Counted from the stretch's first letter, positions 53,326 to 62,903 are shown. The stretch is DNA of 64,000 nucleotides from UBA4742 sp037138595 (GCA_037138595.1 JBAXIB010000002.1:1-64000), one strand, 5' to 3'. Notes: a model not told the origin generated them from the sequence alone. Program-made: numbers and translations.

Positions 53326-55926
53326 TCAACCGACGACACCGATGCCGGCGGCCACACGAACTTGGTCCAGCGCTTGATCGAGTGAGCCAGGGTCTTTTCC
53401 GCCCGCCACGGCGAGTTCAGCATTTTTGCCGGTCCCGCCTTGAACAGTTTTCGCGGCTTCCACGATGAGCTCTGACGCGTGTAGTCCGCTGTCAGCACGA
53501 ACCGCGGCGACGATTGCCGCGCCGCCGCCTGCGGGCGCACCGCCGAGAATCACGGCTCGGATACCAGCCTGATCGCGAATCGCCAGCGCTAACTCGCGTA
53601 AATCGTCGCGATCCATTCCGTCGACCCTCGCCACCACAATGCCGTCGACTGCCGCTGCGACGAGTTCGGTGCTTTGTCCTCGTGCCGCTTGGCGGCGCAA
53701 GTCACGTAGTTCGTCGCGCAACTCCTTCACCTCGGACACGCGACGTTCGACTGCTTCGACCACATCGTCATCGGCAACACCCAATGCTGCCGCAACCTGG
53801 GCCAGTCGCTCGTCGACATGGCGCAGCCGCTCGACCGGACCGAAGCCAGTTACCGCCTCAATGCGCCGCATGTTCGACCCAATCGAGCCTTCACTTACGA
53901 TCCGCACCAAACCAATGTCGCCGGTCGCCTTCACATGAGTACCGCCACATAATTCGGTCGAATGCGAACCCGCCTCAAGTACTCGAACGATGTCGCCATA
54001 TTTGTCGCCAAAGAACGCAATCGCGCCAAGTTGCTCGGCAAAATCTTTCGTTGTTTCGTAGTGACGAACGGGTTCATTGTCGAGAATGGCCTGATTGGCA
54101 AGATTCTCGATCTGATCGAGTTCGTCGGGCGTAACCGCTTCGTAATGACTGAAATCAAAACGGAGGCGATCAGCGTCGACGAGCGATCCCTGTTGCTTGA
54201 CGTGCTCTCCGAGATGCTGGCGCAGCGCCCAGTGCAGCAGGTGGGTCGCGGTGTGATTTCGACGGATTGCGTTGCGCCGATCGACGTCAATCGCCGCAAC
54301 CACCTCTTGGCCTAGCAAAATCTCGCCCGAAACCACCCGAACGATATGGCGGTGCAAACCCGGGATCACATAACGAGTATCGGTGACTTCCAGCCGGCCA
54401 CTGTCATTGACGATTGTTCCGGTGTCGCCAACTTGCCCGCCGCTCTCGGCATAGAACGGGCTTTTGTCTAAGACCACAGAAAGTTCATCGCCATCTTCGA
54501 ATACGCCGAGCACTCGTGCCGTTACTTCAAGTGCTTCGCGACCCGTGAACTCGGTGGCACCGAATTGTTCAGCTAAGTCCTGATAACGCTCGATTTCCAA
54601 GCCGCCTGAACCACTCTTGCGGGCGTCTTTCGCGCGGCGCTTTTGTTCAGCCATCTCGACATCGAATGCGTCCTGGTCGACATCGATTCCGCGTTCCAAA
54701 GTGATCTCGCGCGTCAGTTCAAGTGGGAAGCCCAACGTGTCATGTAATAAAAATGCGGTTGCTCCCGAGAGCACCTGTCCATCGGCAAGGGCATCGAGTT
54801 CGCCATCAAGAATGGAGGTGCCTTGCTTAAGGGTCTGCCGGAAACGTTCTTCCTCTCGAGCAACAACATTGCGCACGAAATCATGGTTTTTGACCAAGTC
54901 AGGGTAAGCCTCTCCCATAACTTCGACCGTTGTGTCAACCAACGCAGGGGTAACGAGGTGGTCCACTTCAAGGAGGTACGCGTGTCTCACTGCGCGTCGA
55001 ATGATTCGACGCAGCACGTAGCCGCGACCTTCGTTTGAAGGAAATACACCATCGCTTACTAAGAAGCTCATAGTTCGGGCGTGCTCAGCGAGGATGCGCA
55101 AGGACACATCGTTGGCGTCCGAACGACCAAGTATCCGTCCGGTCACCGATTGAGCAGATTCAACCAGCGGGGCCATGACGTCGATTTCCCAAACTGAATC
55201 CTTACCTTGCAATACACCGAGGATCCGTTCGAGGCCAGCACCGGTATCGATGTTCTTTTTCGGCAACTCGGTATCGACCCCGCCGACATCGCGATTGAAC
55301 TGCATGAAGACAAGGTTCCAAATTTCGAGGAATCGGGCATCGCTGCCAATCGCTGGTCCGCCACCTTCGCCTTTTGCTGCACCAAGGTCGACATAAATCT
55401 CCGAACATGGTCCACATGGTCCAGGAGGACCGCCAGGCGGACCCCACCAGTTGTCGGCCCCCATTCGTTGGATCCGATCTGGTCGAACACCGACTTCATC
55501 GATCCAAATTTGCTCAGCCTCGTCGTCACTCGTGTGAACCGTGACCCAAAGTTGCTCAGGGTCCAGGCCCAATAGATTGGTAACCAAGTCCCACGCCATG
55601 GGGATTGCCTCGGGTTTGAAGTAGTCGCCGAAACTAAAATTTCCCAGCATTTCGAAAAAACTCAAATGACTGTTGTCTCGGCCTACTTCTTCAAGGTCGC
55701 TGTCCTTGCCGCCAGCACGCACACATTTTTGAACTGTCGTCGCGCGGAGATAGGGGGGCTGCTCGTCACCCAAGAAAAACGGTTTGAACGGAACCATTCC
55801 GGCAACGGTGAACATCAGGTCCGGGTCGTGGGGAATCAAACTCGCCGAGGGCACCACGGTGTGACCGCGATCGGCGAAGAAGTGCAAAAAAGCGCGTCGA
55901 AGTTCGTTAGCAGTCATCGCGTTCAT
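53326..55926 (-). CDS. alaS: Alanyl-tRNA synthetase
   Basis: The 866-residue class II enzyme has the catalytic core (RDNSHLSFFEMLGNFSFGDY, then RGYVLRRIIRRAVRHAY), the editing domain with zinc ligands (NHTATHLLHWALRQHLG, SHSTELCGGTHVKATGDIG) and the C-terminal C-Ala domain with a DHHA1-type glycine-rich motif (LGGAPAGGGAAIVAA). Normal length. First gene of the alaS-ruvX-mltG-aroE series; 12 bases separate it from the membrane protein upstream. Confidence 0.98.
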   Translation of the reverse strand: MNAMTANELRRAFLHFFADRGHTVVPSASLIPHDPDLMFTVAGMVPFKPFFLGDEQPPYLRATTVQKCVRAGGKDSDLEEVGRDNSHLSFFEMLGNFSFGDYFKPEAIPMAWDLVTNLLGLDPEQLWVTVHTSDDEAEQIWIDEVGVRPDRIQRMGADNWWGPPGGPPGPCGPCSEIYVDLGAAKGEGGGPAIGSDARFLEIWNLVFMQFNRDVGGVDTELPKKNIDTGAGLERILGVLQGKDSVWEIDVMAPLVESAQSVTGRILGRSDANDVSLRILAEHARTMSFLVSDGVFPSNEGRGYVLRRIIRRAVRHAYLLEVDHLVTPALVDTTVEVMGEAYPDLVKNHDFVRNVVAREEERFRQTLKQGTSILDGELDALADGQVLSGATAFLLHDTLGFPLELTREITLERGIDVDQDAFDVEMAEQKRRAKDARKSGSGGLEIERYQDLAEQFGATEFTGREALEVTARVLGVFEDGDELSVVLDKSPFYAESGGQVGDTGTIVNDSGRLEVTDTRYVIPGLHRHIVRVVSGEILLGQEVVAAIDVDRRNAIRRNHTATHLLHWALRQHLGEHVKQQGSLVDADRLRFDFSHYEAVTPDELDQIENLANQAILDNEPVRHYETTKDFAEQLGAIAFFGDKYGDIVRVLEAGSHSTELCGGTHVKATGDIGLVRIVSEGSIGSNMRRIEAVTGFGPVERLRHVDERLAQVAAALGVADDDVVEAVERRVSEVKELRDELRDLRRQAARGQSTELVAAAVDGIVVARVDGMDRDDLRELALAIRDQAGIRAVILGGAPAGGGAAIVAAVRADSGLHASELIVEAAKTVQGGTGKNAELAVAGGKDPGSLDQALDQVRVAAGIGVVG

Positions 55927-55938
55927 GTGGTTGTCAGC

Positions 55939-56307
55939 TTACTGAGCGCGCCGCATGGGGCTCGCCGATGGCCGATCACGCCGGAGCGGCACGACATCAC
56001 CAGCAACTTCGCCACCGCCAAGCCGGCGCATGCCACTGGGCCGCGAATCGAGTTCGGCCTCTATCCGAAGCTCGGCATCAATCATCGCTGCTCGGCCCTC
56101 CCACATCGCACTACGCACCGATTTACCAATTGCGCTTGTGGCCGTTCTAGCCCCCTCACCGAGGGATCGTGCGGTATCCACAAGCGTGTCAGCCACACGA
56201 TCTGGAGCCAACTTTCCGCGAACTTCACGTAACCGGACATAGCTATAGACGCTGGCACCCGCCCCACTCGCTGCACCAACCGCAAACCAAATAGTGCGCT
56301 TAAACAC
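55939..56307 (-). CDS. Small conserved membrane-anchored protein
   Basis: A 122-residue protein with one N-terminal hydrophobic, glycine-rich helix (about residues 6-24, IWFAVGAASGAGASVYSYV), then a basic helical region and a disordered Arg/Pro tail. No family recognised. Genes of this type often sit between rarA and alaS in actinobacteria (inference). GTG start with a GAGGAG site. Confidence 0.75.
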   Translation of the reverse strand: MFKRTIWFAVGAASGAGASVYSYVRLREVRGKLAPDRVADTLVDTARSLGEGARTATSAIGKSVRSAMWEGRAAMIDAELRIEAELDSRPSGMRRLGGGEVAGDVVPLRRDRPSASPMRRAQ

Positions 56308-56328
56308 GTAAGGCTCCTCGAACGAACA

Positions 56329-56787
56329 TCACGCTGCATCTTTCTTCGCGACAGACTTTCGGGTTATCGCTCGGCGCGCAACACTTCTTCGAGTCCGTAG
56401 TCGCCTCGACTTTCGCCGGCGCTCGCCTTCAGATGGTCGACCGGTGAGTGCGCGGGTGCCGCGTCCTACGCCACGACCAAACGCCACCACTCGAATCACC
56501 GGTGCTCGAAACGCGAGGTAGCCCAATCGAGTGGCCGAATCCACCGTTGCCGAAATGGACTCTGCAGCATCGAGCAAGTCGTCGACGCGCTCAACCTCCA
56601 GTCCTGCCTGGCGCACTGTCGCCCGCAATTCAGCCATCAGTGGCATCGCTTCAGACCGTACCTGTTCGAGTGTGGCTTGTGCATCTCGAATCGCCCGCAA
56701 TAACGATTGCACCAAAAGCGCAAGCGCGATGATTGCCACGATCATCACAAGAGTAATAACCATCGCGGCTAAATCACTCGCGGTCAT
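56329..56787 (-). CDS. DUF948-like membrane protein
   Basis: 152 residues: an N-terminal membrane helix (about 8-30, AMVITLVMIVAIIALALLV), then a long amphipathic helix likely to be a coiled coil (RAIRDAQATLEQVRSEAMPL to VERVDDLLDAAE), and a very basic C-terminal tail rich in Arg and Lys. This is the layout of DUF948 proteins; the function is unknown. 21 bases before the next small membrane gene. Confidence 0.75.
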   Translation of the reverse strand: MTASDLAAMVITLVMIVAIIALALLVQSLLRAIRDAQATLEQVRSEAMPLMAELRATVRQAGLEVERVDDLLDAAESISATVDSATRLGYLAFRAPVIRVVAFGRGVGRGTRALTGRPSEGERRRKSRRLRTRRSVARRAITRKSVAKKDAA

Positions 56788-56873
56788 CGAGTGAACTCCC
56801 TACCGGTTCGACTGCTCGCCCGACTGCCAACGGTCATGGCGCGACCCTAGCCAATGTGCGCCACTCAACCCTT

Positions 56874-56909
56874 CACTACCTGGATCGCGAGCACTACCTG
56901 GACCGAGAG
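56874..56909. repeat. Imperfect 18-bp tandem duplication
   Basis: Two adjacent copies, 56874-56891 and 56892-56909, identical at 16 of 18 positions (CACTACCTGGATCGCGAG and its variant), just past the rarA stop. No function is apparent. Confidence 0.8.
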
Positions 56910-56917
56910 ATTGCGAA

Positions 56918-58246
56918 TCACTCGTCAGGTGATGTCGATGGGAACTTCCAGGCCTTCATTCGCTCGCCAACTTCTTTTTCTGCTCCGTGTGTCGACGGCT
57001 CGTAATACACATTCCCTTCCAGCTCACTGGGGCGGTATTGCTGGTTCACCCAGCCAGCAGCATGGTCATGGGGATAGTCATACCCGGTCCCGTAGCCAAG
57101 ACTTTTCGCACCCTGATAGTGGCCGTCTCGCAGGTGATTGGGAACTTCGCCAGCACCTCGCTCACGCACGTCGGCGCGGGCGCGGCTTAAACCGATGGTG
57201 ACTCGATTGGATTTCGGGGCGGTTGCCAGGTGCACAACAGCATGGGCAAGATTGAGTTGCGCTTCAGGGAGCCCTACAAATTCGACTGCATGTGCCGCGG
57301 CATTCGCGACTAACAAACTCATCGGATCGGCTTCACCAATGTCTTCTGAAGCCAAGACCACCAGACGCCGAGCCACGAACCGAGCATCCTCGCCCGACTC
57401 AAGCATGCGGGTGAGCCAATACAAACCCGCGTCCGGATCTGATCCACGAATACTCTTGATGAACGCGCTGATGACGTCATAATGATCATCACGCCCATAC
57501 CGAAGCGCTTTGGTTCCCAACGCTGCTTCGGCATCAGTCAACGTCACAAATGGAGGTTCCGAGCGCTCGTGGGCCAGCGCGATCGCAACTTCAAGACTGG
57601 TCAAACAATGTCGACCATCGCCCGCAGCGCGTTCAACCAAATGAGCTAACGCGTCATCGGCGATCGTCGCGCCTTCCGCGGCTAAACCTCGGTGCAAGAG
57701 TGTCGACACGGCATCGGGGCTCAGGGGTTCGAGTCGGAACAACGTCGAACGAGATAACAGCGGCGGATTCACTTCGAAGAACGGATTCTCGGTTGTGGCG
57801 CCTACCAAAACGAGTAGTCCCGACTCTACTGATGGCAACAGCGCGTCCTGTTGCGCTTTGTTGAACCGATGCACCTCGTCGAGAAACAAGATCGTTCCTT
57901 GATCGCGCTGACCCAGACGTTCATTCGCGCCCTGGGCTACTTCGCGCACGTCTTTTACGGTCGCGGAAACAGCCGACAATTGGACATAAGCCTTCGATGT
58001 CGTATGGGCAATCAACTGCGCAAGGGTGGTCTTGCCCGTACCGGGAGGTCCCCACAAAATAACTGACGACAGTCGATCGGCCTCGATGAGGGTACGCAAT
58101 GGCTTGCCTCGGCCCAACAGATGTTCCTGACCGACAACCTCGTCGAGCGTTGACGGTCGCAGTCGTGCCGCCAGCGGTGCTTGGCGGGTAAGGCGATCTT
58201 CGGCTGCCGCAGCGAACAGGTCCTGGGGACTTCCATTTCCCGACAT
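56918..58246 (-). CDS. rarA: Replication-associated recombination protein A (RarA/MgsA)
   Basis: A AAA+ ATPase acting at stalled forks. The 442-residue protein has LRPSTLDEVVGQEHLLG, Walker A WGPPGTGKTTLAQ, Walker B ILFLDEVHRFNKAQQD, sensor 1 VGATTENPFFEVNPPLLSR, and the C-terminal tetramerisation domain (DDHYDVISAFIKSIRGSDPD). TAGCCT lies seven bases before the ATG, consistent with a leaderless start. Divergent from the hypothetical gene at 58292. Confidence 0.96.
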   Translation of the reverse strand: MSGNGSPQDLFAAAAEDRLTRQAPLAARLRPSTLDEVVGQEHLLGRGKPLRTLIEADRLSSVILWGPPGTGKTTLAQLIAHTTSKAYVQLSAVSATVKDVREVAQGANERLGQRDQGTILFLDEVHRFNKAQQDALLPSVESGLLVLVGATTENPFFEVNPPLLSRSTLFRLEPLSPDAVSTLLHRGLAAEGATIADDALAHLVERAAGDGRHCLTSLEVAIALAHERSEPPFVTLTDAEAALGTKALRYGRDDHYDVISAFIKSIRGSDPDAGLYWLTRMLESGEDARFVARRLVVLASEDIGEADPMSLLVANAAAHAVEFVGLPEAQLNLAHAVVHLATAPKSNRVTIGLSRARADVRERGAGEVPNHLRDGHYQGAKSLGYGTGYDYPHDHAAGWVNQQYRPSELEGNVYYEPSTHGAEKEVGERMKAWKFPSTSPDE

Positions 58247-58253
58247 GAGCGCG

Positions 58254-58259
58254 AGGCTA
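58254..58259 (-). promoter_or_regulatory. Candidate leaderless -10 of rarA
   Basis: The minus strand reads TAGCCT (58259-58254), then seven bases and the rarA ATG. The -35 is unclear. Confidence 0.35.
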
Positions 58260-58291
58260 CCGGCTACCCCTTGATCACCGAAGGTGTCACT

Positions 58292-58963
58292 ATGAGTCCC
58301 ATGAATGGGTTGGTCGTTTCATCGCAACTTTGGCACGCACTATCTCGAAACCCAAGTGAATCATTCAGCACAGTCGCCGTGCTCCCGGCTCCGGTGGCGA
58401 TGCTTTTTTGGGTGTGGGTCTTTGGATCGCTTGGTGCGTTCATCTATCGGCGCGTCAAACGGCCAAACCCCACTCCTGATGACGATCTCGCTGCCGAAGT
58501 CGATATTGATATCGATATTGCTGCCGCTGTTGATGCCGATCAGCCGACCGCACCAATCATCGATCCAAACTCCGGGCGCACTGGTTTATTCGCGCCGAAG
58601 CAGGTTGCGGCATCTCCGCCAAGTCCCAAACGCATTCCAGTAGCGGACGCGCTCACCGGAATCGCCATGCCCAGTGGCCTTGCACCAAGTGTGGACCCGA
58701 CCCGAGCGATTCCCGATCCATTTCGGGTTTCATTTCTCACACGCGACGCCGATGCTGCGGCGGTCGGATCAGCGATTGGCGATGAACTCGAGCGGTTGGG
58801 CTTCGTGCTTTCCAGTACCTCGGAAACCGTATTGCGGGCACGCAAAGGCGACATCGACATAACGGTGACGTTGTATCCCGAGCCTTGGACCGCGACCCGC
58901 GGGCTCGACCGCGTTTTTCCAATTGCCACGCAAGGATCAGTTGGCTTGGAATTCTCAACCTAA
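58292..58963 (+). CDS. Single-pass membrane protein of unknown function
   Basis: From the ATG at 58292 the product is 223 residues. One membrane helix lies at about residues 30-52 (PAPVAMLFWVWVFGSLGAFIY), followed by RRVKRPN, a strongly acidic stretch (EVDIDIDIAAAVDADQ) and a compact C-terminal domain (residues ~145-220, DPFRVSFLTRDADAAAVGSA). I do not recognise the domain. It converges with aspS; the two stops overlap by four bases. The open frame upstream to 58181 lies in rarA. Confidence 0.7.
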   Translation: MSPMNGLVVSSQLWHALSRNPSESFSTVAVLPAPVAMLFWVWVFGSLGAFIYRRVKRPNPTPDDDLAAEVDIDIDIAAAVDADQPTAPIIDPNSGRTGLFAPKQVAASPPSPKRIPVADALTGIAMPSGLAPSVDPTRAIPDPFRVSFLTRDADAAAVGSAIGDELERLGFVLSSTSETVLRARKGDIDITVTLYPEPWTATRGLDRVFPIATQGSVGLEFST

Positions 58964-60783
58964 ATCGTTGGCAAGATGCGAAGGCCCAGTTCGAGAAGTT
59001 GCGACGACTCGATTGGCGACGGCGCCAACGTAAGAGGGTCAGAACCCGATTGCGTTTTGGGGAACGCGATGACTTCTCGAATATTTTCTTCACCAGCTAG
59101 CAGCGCCACTAAACGGTCGATTCCGAACCCGAACCCGGCATGCGGCGGCGCGCCAAACTGAAATGCATCGAGCAGAAAACCGAACTTGCCTTTCGCTTCT
59201 TCAGGGCCAATTCCCAGCAAATTGAAAATCTGCGACTGAATGTCCGACCGATGAATTCGCACGCTGCCAGACCCAAGTTCCCAACCGTTCAAGACAAGGT
59301 CATAGGCCTGGCTGCGAATCTTCAGCAGGTCCTCGGGGTCAGAACTTTCGAGCAGATGCCAGTCGTCTTGGTGCGGCATCGTAAATGGATGATGGGCCGA
59401 AATCGGTCGGCCGTCCTCGGCGATTGATTCAAATAATGGGAAGTCGACCACCCACAAAAAGTGAAAACCGCCATCGCTCACTCGGGGTCGACCGAGTTCA
59501 AGCCGCAGAAGCCCCAGCACATGGCGCGTTCGAACGCGGGTGTCGGCGACGATGAGTACGAGGTCGCCCGGCTCTACTTCGAGCGCGGATGCCACGCCGG
59601 CCAATTCGGCTTCGCTGAGAAACTTGGCGACCGGCGACTGCAAGGTCGGAATCGACGTATCGCCGACGCCACCTTCAACCCGCATCCACACCAAGCCTTT
59701 GGCACCCCAAAGTTTCGCTTGCTCGGTGATTTCGTCGAGTCGTTTGCGCGTCATTTCAGCGCCACCTGGAACCCGAATGCCCTTTACGCACGGCGCTTTG
59801 AATGCGTTGAATTCGGTGGTTGCGAAAACCGGCGTTAACTCGACGAGTTCCATCGCGAAACGCACATCTGGCTTATCGCTACCGAAGCGCTCTTGTGCTT
59901 CGAGCCACGTCATCTGTGGAAACATCGCCGATCCGAGGCCGACCGAATCAGGACGCGATCCTGTCGCAACCTCAGTTGCAAGCGCGACCGCTTCAGAGAT
60001 GAACGCCAGCACCTCGACTTGGCCGACGAAACTTGCCTCGACATCGAGTTGGGTGAACTCAAATTGCCGATCGGATCGCAAGTCTTCGTCGCGCATGCAT
60101 CGAGCAATCTGGTAGTAGCGATCTACCCCACCCACCATGCACAGTTGCTTGAATAGCTGAGGACTTTGAGGAAGTGCATAGAACATCCCGGGTGATAAAC
60201 GAGACGGAACGACGAAATCTCGTGCACCTTCGGGCGTAGATGCAATCAGCATTGGTGTTTCGATCTCAGTGAAACCTTGTGATTCCATTGCCTTACGAAG
60301 CGCGCTGTTGACGCTTGCGCGTAGGCCAAGGTTCCTCTGCATCCGATCAGAACGAAGGTCGAGATAGCGATGGCGAAGTCTGATGGTCTCATCGACTTCG
60401 ACCCGATCATCGATCTGAAACGGCAACGCGTCCGACGTACTCAACACCTCAACGTCACAAGGAGCCAGTTCAATCTCGCCTGTCGCAACATTGGCATTCG
60501 CGGTTCCATCGGGCCTACGTCGAACGACACCAACAACTCGCACGACGTATTCGTGTCGAAGGTCGTGGGCATTTGCCACGACACATTGCACGATTCCGGT
60601 GCGGTCTCGGACGTCGATAAACGCGAGGTGTTCGCCGTGTTCGCGACGGCGAGCGACCCATCCGCAAACTGCGACCGTCCGACCGATATCCGATTCGGTA
60701 AGGGTGCCGGCGTAGTCGGAGCGCATCGGCCCATTGACCACTTTGGAATCAAATGCACTTGACTGATCGGTACCGGAAGTCAC
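58960..60783 (-). CDS. aspS: Aspartyl-tRNA synthetase
   Basis: 607 residues: N-terminal OB anticodon-binding domain (GRTVAVCGWVARRREHG), class II catalytic core with motif 2 (YQIARCMRDEDLRSDRQFEF), the bacterial GAD insertion domain, and motif 3 (GFGFGIDRLVALLAGEE). The GTG at 60783 overlaps the hisS stop as GTGA; an ATG at 60726 (MRSDYAGTL) is closer to family N-termini. Whether it is discriminating or also charges tRNA-Asn cannot be judged here. Confidence 0.97.
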   Translation of the reverse strand: MTSGTDQSSAFDSKVVNGPMRSDYAGTLTESDIGRTVAVCGWVARRREHGEHLAFIDVRDRTGIVQCVVANAHDLRHEYVVRVVGVVRRRPDGTANANVATGEIELAPCDVEVLSTSDALPFQIDDRVEVDETIRLRHRYLDLRSDRMQRNLGLRASVNSALRKAMESQGFTEIETPMLIASTPEGARDFVVPSRLSPGMFYALPQSPQLFKQLCMVGGVDRYYQIARCMRDEDLRSDRQFEFTQLDVEASFVGQVEVLAFISEAVALATEVATGSRPDSVGLGSAMFPQMTWLEAQERFGSDKPDVRFAMELVELTPVFATTEFNAFKAPCVKGIRVPGGAEMTRKRLDEITEQAKLWGAKGLVWMRVEGGVGDTSIPTLQSPVAKFLSEAELAGVASALEVEPGDLVLIVADTRVRTRHVLGLLRLELGRPRVSDGGFHFLWVVDFPLFESIAEDGRPISAHHPFTMPHQDDWHLLESSDPEDLLKIRSQAYDLVLNGWELGSGSVRIHRSDIQSQIFNLLGIGPEEAKGKFGFLLDAFQFGAPPHAGFGFGIDRLVALLAGEENIREVIAFPKTQSGSDPLTLAPSPIESSQLLELGLRILPTI

Positions 60784-62120
60784 TGGGTTTCCTCAACTAT
60801 TTTGGACGATGTTTCGGCTACGAGTTGCTGGATGAGTCCGACCACGTCGGTACTGGAGTTCGCCATGACGTCGGATCCTCCATCGGTTTGTCGAACGCTG
60901 ATGTCTTGACCTTCACGATCATCACGTGGCCGAATCGTCACCGTCATGAGCGCGTTTGATCGGCGCGCCTGTTTTTCCTGAGATTTAAATGCGCCGCCGC
61001 CGAAGGCACGATCGGCACTTATGCCTTGACGTCGCAGATCAAAGGTGAGATCTCGTGCCGCTTGCCCTCCAGTTAGGTCAATCACGAACACATTGACGCG
61101 TGGCTCGGGCACATCGAAGACTCCCTCGGCATCGCAAGCGGCGAGGATTCGTTCAATGCCGGTTCCAAATCCGATTCCGGGAGTCGATTGACCGCCCAAC
61201 GATTCAACGAGTCCGTCGTAACGACCGCCGCCACCGATCGCGCTTTGTGCACCGCCGATGGCTGCGCTCTGAAACTCGAAGGCCGTATGGGTGTAATAGT
61301 CGAGACCGCGCACGAGACGCGGATCGACTCGATATTCGATTCCCAGGGCACCCAACCCCTGTTGTACTCGTTCAAAGTGTAAAGCCGCGGGTCCCGAAAG
61401 ATGATCGACCAGCAGCGGCGCATCAGCAACGACTACCTGGCTCGCTATCCGTTTCGTATCCAAAACTCGCATGGGGTGCTCGCTGACTTTTGACTGATCG
61501 TCAGGGTCCAATTCGTTGATCCGGCCGGCAAGAAACGTCCGAAGTCGCTCGACGTAACTCGATCGATCGGCAGGAGTGCCAATGGAGTTGATGGCGAGCT
61601 TCACCTCGGCGAGTCCGAGTCCCCGATAGAAATCCGCGAGCAGCGCGATGATCTCGACATCAAGATCGGGATCGTCGCTACCGATTGTTTCAACGCCCAG
61701 TTGGTGATGCTGGCGATACCGGTTCGCTTGGCCCTTTTCGTAGCGGAAACTCGGAGCGGCGTACCAGACCTTCCACGGAGGTAGTGGACGGTGTTGCACA
61801 TAGGCACGAACAACCGATGCCGTGCCTTCTGGACGTAAAGCAAGATGACGGTCGCCCTTGTCGACGAAGTCGTACATTTCCTTGCGCACAACATCGGTGC
61901 CTTCGCCGACTCGACTGAATACATCAAAGTCTTCAAACATCGGACTCAGGATCAACCTGAACCCGGCCGCCTCGACGTGGGTCGCGAACCTTGCAATCAA
62001 CGCCTCCCAGCGGGTCGATTCTGGCGGAAGCACGTCACGGGTGCCCTTGGGTGCCTGAAACGGACCGCTTCGCGTCGTGCGAGCAACGATCGGTCCGCTG
62101 TCGTCATCAAGGGTGGGCAC
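60780..62120 (-). CDS. hisS: Histidyl-tRNA synthetase
   Basis: 446 residues: GTRDVLPPES near the N-terminus, motif 2 APSFRYEKGQANRYRQHHQ, the histidine motif VRGLDYYTHTAFEFQ, GGGGRYDGLVESLGG, motif 3 GFGTGIERILAACD, and the C-terminal anticodon domain. A ~20-residue leader precedes the core. GTG start, with TAGTTT six bases before it and GGAG in between. Confidence 0.97.
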   Translation of the reverse strand: MPTLDDDSGPIVARTTRSGPFQAPKGTRDVLPPESTRWEALIARFATHVEAAGFRLILSPMFEDFDVFSRVGEGTDVVRKEMYDFVDKGDRHLALRPEGTASVVRAYVQHRPLPPWKVWYAAPSFRYEKGQANRYRQHHQLGVETIGSDDPDLDVEIIALLADFYRGLGLAEVKLAINSIGTPADRSSYVERLRTFLAGRINELDPDDQSKVSEHPMRVLDTKRIASQVVVADAPLLVDHLSGPAALHFERVQQGLGALGIEYRVDPRLVRGLDYYTHTAFEFQSAAIGGAQSAIGGGGRYDGLVESLGGQSTPGIGFGTGIERILAACDAEGVFDVPEPRVNVFVIDLTGGQAARDLTFDLRRQGISADRAFGGGAFKSQEKQARRSNALMTVTIRPRDDREGQDISVRQTDGGSDVMANSSTDVVGLIQQLVAETSSKIVEETQ

Positions 62121-62126
62121 CGCTCC

Positions 62127-62132
62127 AAACTA
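62127..62132 (-). promoter_or_regulatory. Candidate leaderless -10 of hisS
   Basis: The minus strand reads TAGTTT (62132-62127), then GGAGCG and the hisS GTG. The intervening GGAG is too close to serve well as a ribosome site. No clear -35. Confidence 0.35.
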
Positions 62133-62221
62133 GTGGCATGCACTTAGAAGGATGGAACCAATAGGTCGGAGCAAGCCACGTTCTGTGCAAGCACACCACT
62201 GGGTCAAAACGAAAACGACAA

Positions 62222-62253
62222 ATGGGGGCCACCGCATTCGCGGTGACCCCCAT
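62222..62253 (-). terminator. Rho-independent terminator after the secreted protein gene
   Basis: The minus strand pairs ATGGGGGTCACCGC with GCGGTGGCCCCCAT, 14 pairs with one G-U, around a GAAT loop, followed by TTGTCGTTTTCGTTTTG. It begins 11 bases past the stop at 62265 and is the clearest terminator in the window. It also shields hisS from read-through. Confidence 0.85.
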
Positions 62254-62264
62254 CCGCCGATGCT

Positions 62265-62903
62265 TCAGCCCGTTGTATCTGGTGTCTGCGGGGCCTGGTT
62301 CGAATCGGCGGCCGGGGGAGGTCCGTCGGGTCCGGGGCCACGTCGATCACCAGCAGCGGGAGGAAGATTGTTGACCATGTGCGTCACCCTGGTGACGACA
62401 TCGGCTTTCTTTTCATCGGCTTGCGCCTGAGTGATCTTGCCATTGGCGACTGCTTCGTCGATGCGGCTATTAGCTGCGGTGACCATCGCATTGATCACCG
62501 TTTGCACCTCAATGCCCTTTGCCGCAGCAACTTGAGCGATGGTCTGGCCGCCATCGAGAGCTGTATGTAATTCCTCGGCCGTCATGCCAAGTGCCGACTG
62601 CACCGCTTCCATATTCGGCGCGCCTTTGCCACCGGGACCGCCCGGACCATCGTGACCGCCGCGCCCTTGCGGGTGTGCCGGCTTCGCCGACTCAATCGCG
62701 TGGCCCACCGCGTCAGCTTGGCTCTGATTGATAGTCCCGTCGCCGACCAGCTTATTAAGGGCATCGGTCATCCACGGCGGAGCTACGGCAGAGGTGACTG
62801 CGGTAGCAGCGGTCGCGACGCCCGGCACGAGCACAGCTGCGCCTGCCGCACCGCCGACTACGAGAGTTGCAGCAAGTGCAGCGGCTGCGATTCGTTTATG
62901 CAT
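62265..62903 (-). CDS. Secreted protein with two helical repeat modules
   Basis: From the ATG at 62903 (AAAGGA site eight bases upstream) the product is 212 residues. A signal peptide (MHKRIAAAALAATLVVGGAA, then a run of Ala/Val) leads to a segment PPWMTDALNKLVGDGTINQSQADAV, a Gly/Pro/His-rich linker, a second part (LGMTAEELHTALDGGQTIAQ, AAAKGIEVQTVINAM) and a related segment IDEAVANGKITQAQADEKK, then a Pro-rich tail. The dGtItqaQAD unit occurs twice. No known function; likely exported. It has its own terminator. Confidence 0.8.
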   Translation of the reverse strand: MHKRIAAAALAATLVVGGAAGAAVLVPGVATAATAVTSAVAPPWMTDALNKLVGDGTINQSQADAVGHAIESAKPAHPQGRGGHDGPGGPGGKGAPNMEAVQSALGMTAEELHTALDGGQTIAQVAAAKGIEVQTVINAMVTAANSRIDEAVANGKITQAQADEKKADVVTRVTHMVNNLPPAAGDRRGPGPDGPPPAADSNQAPQTPDTTG

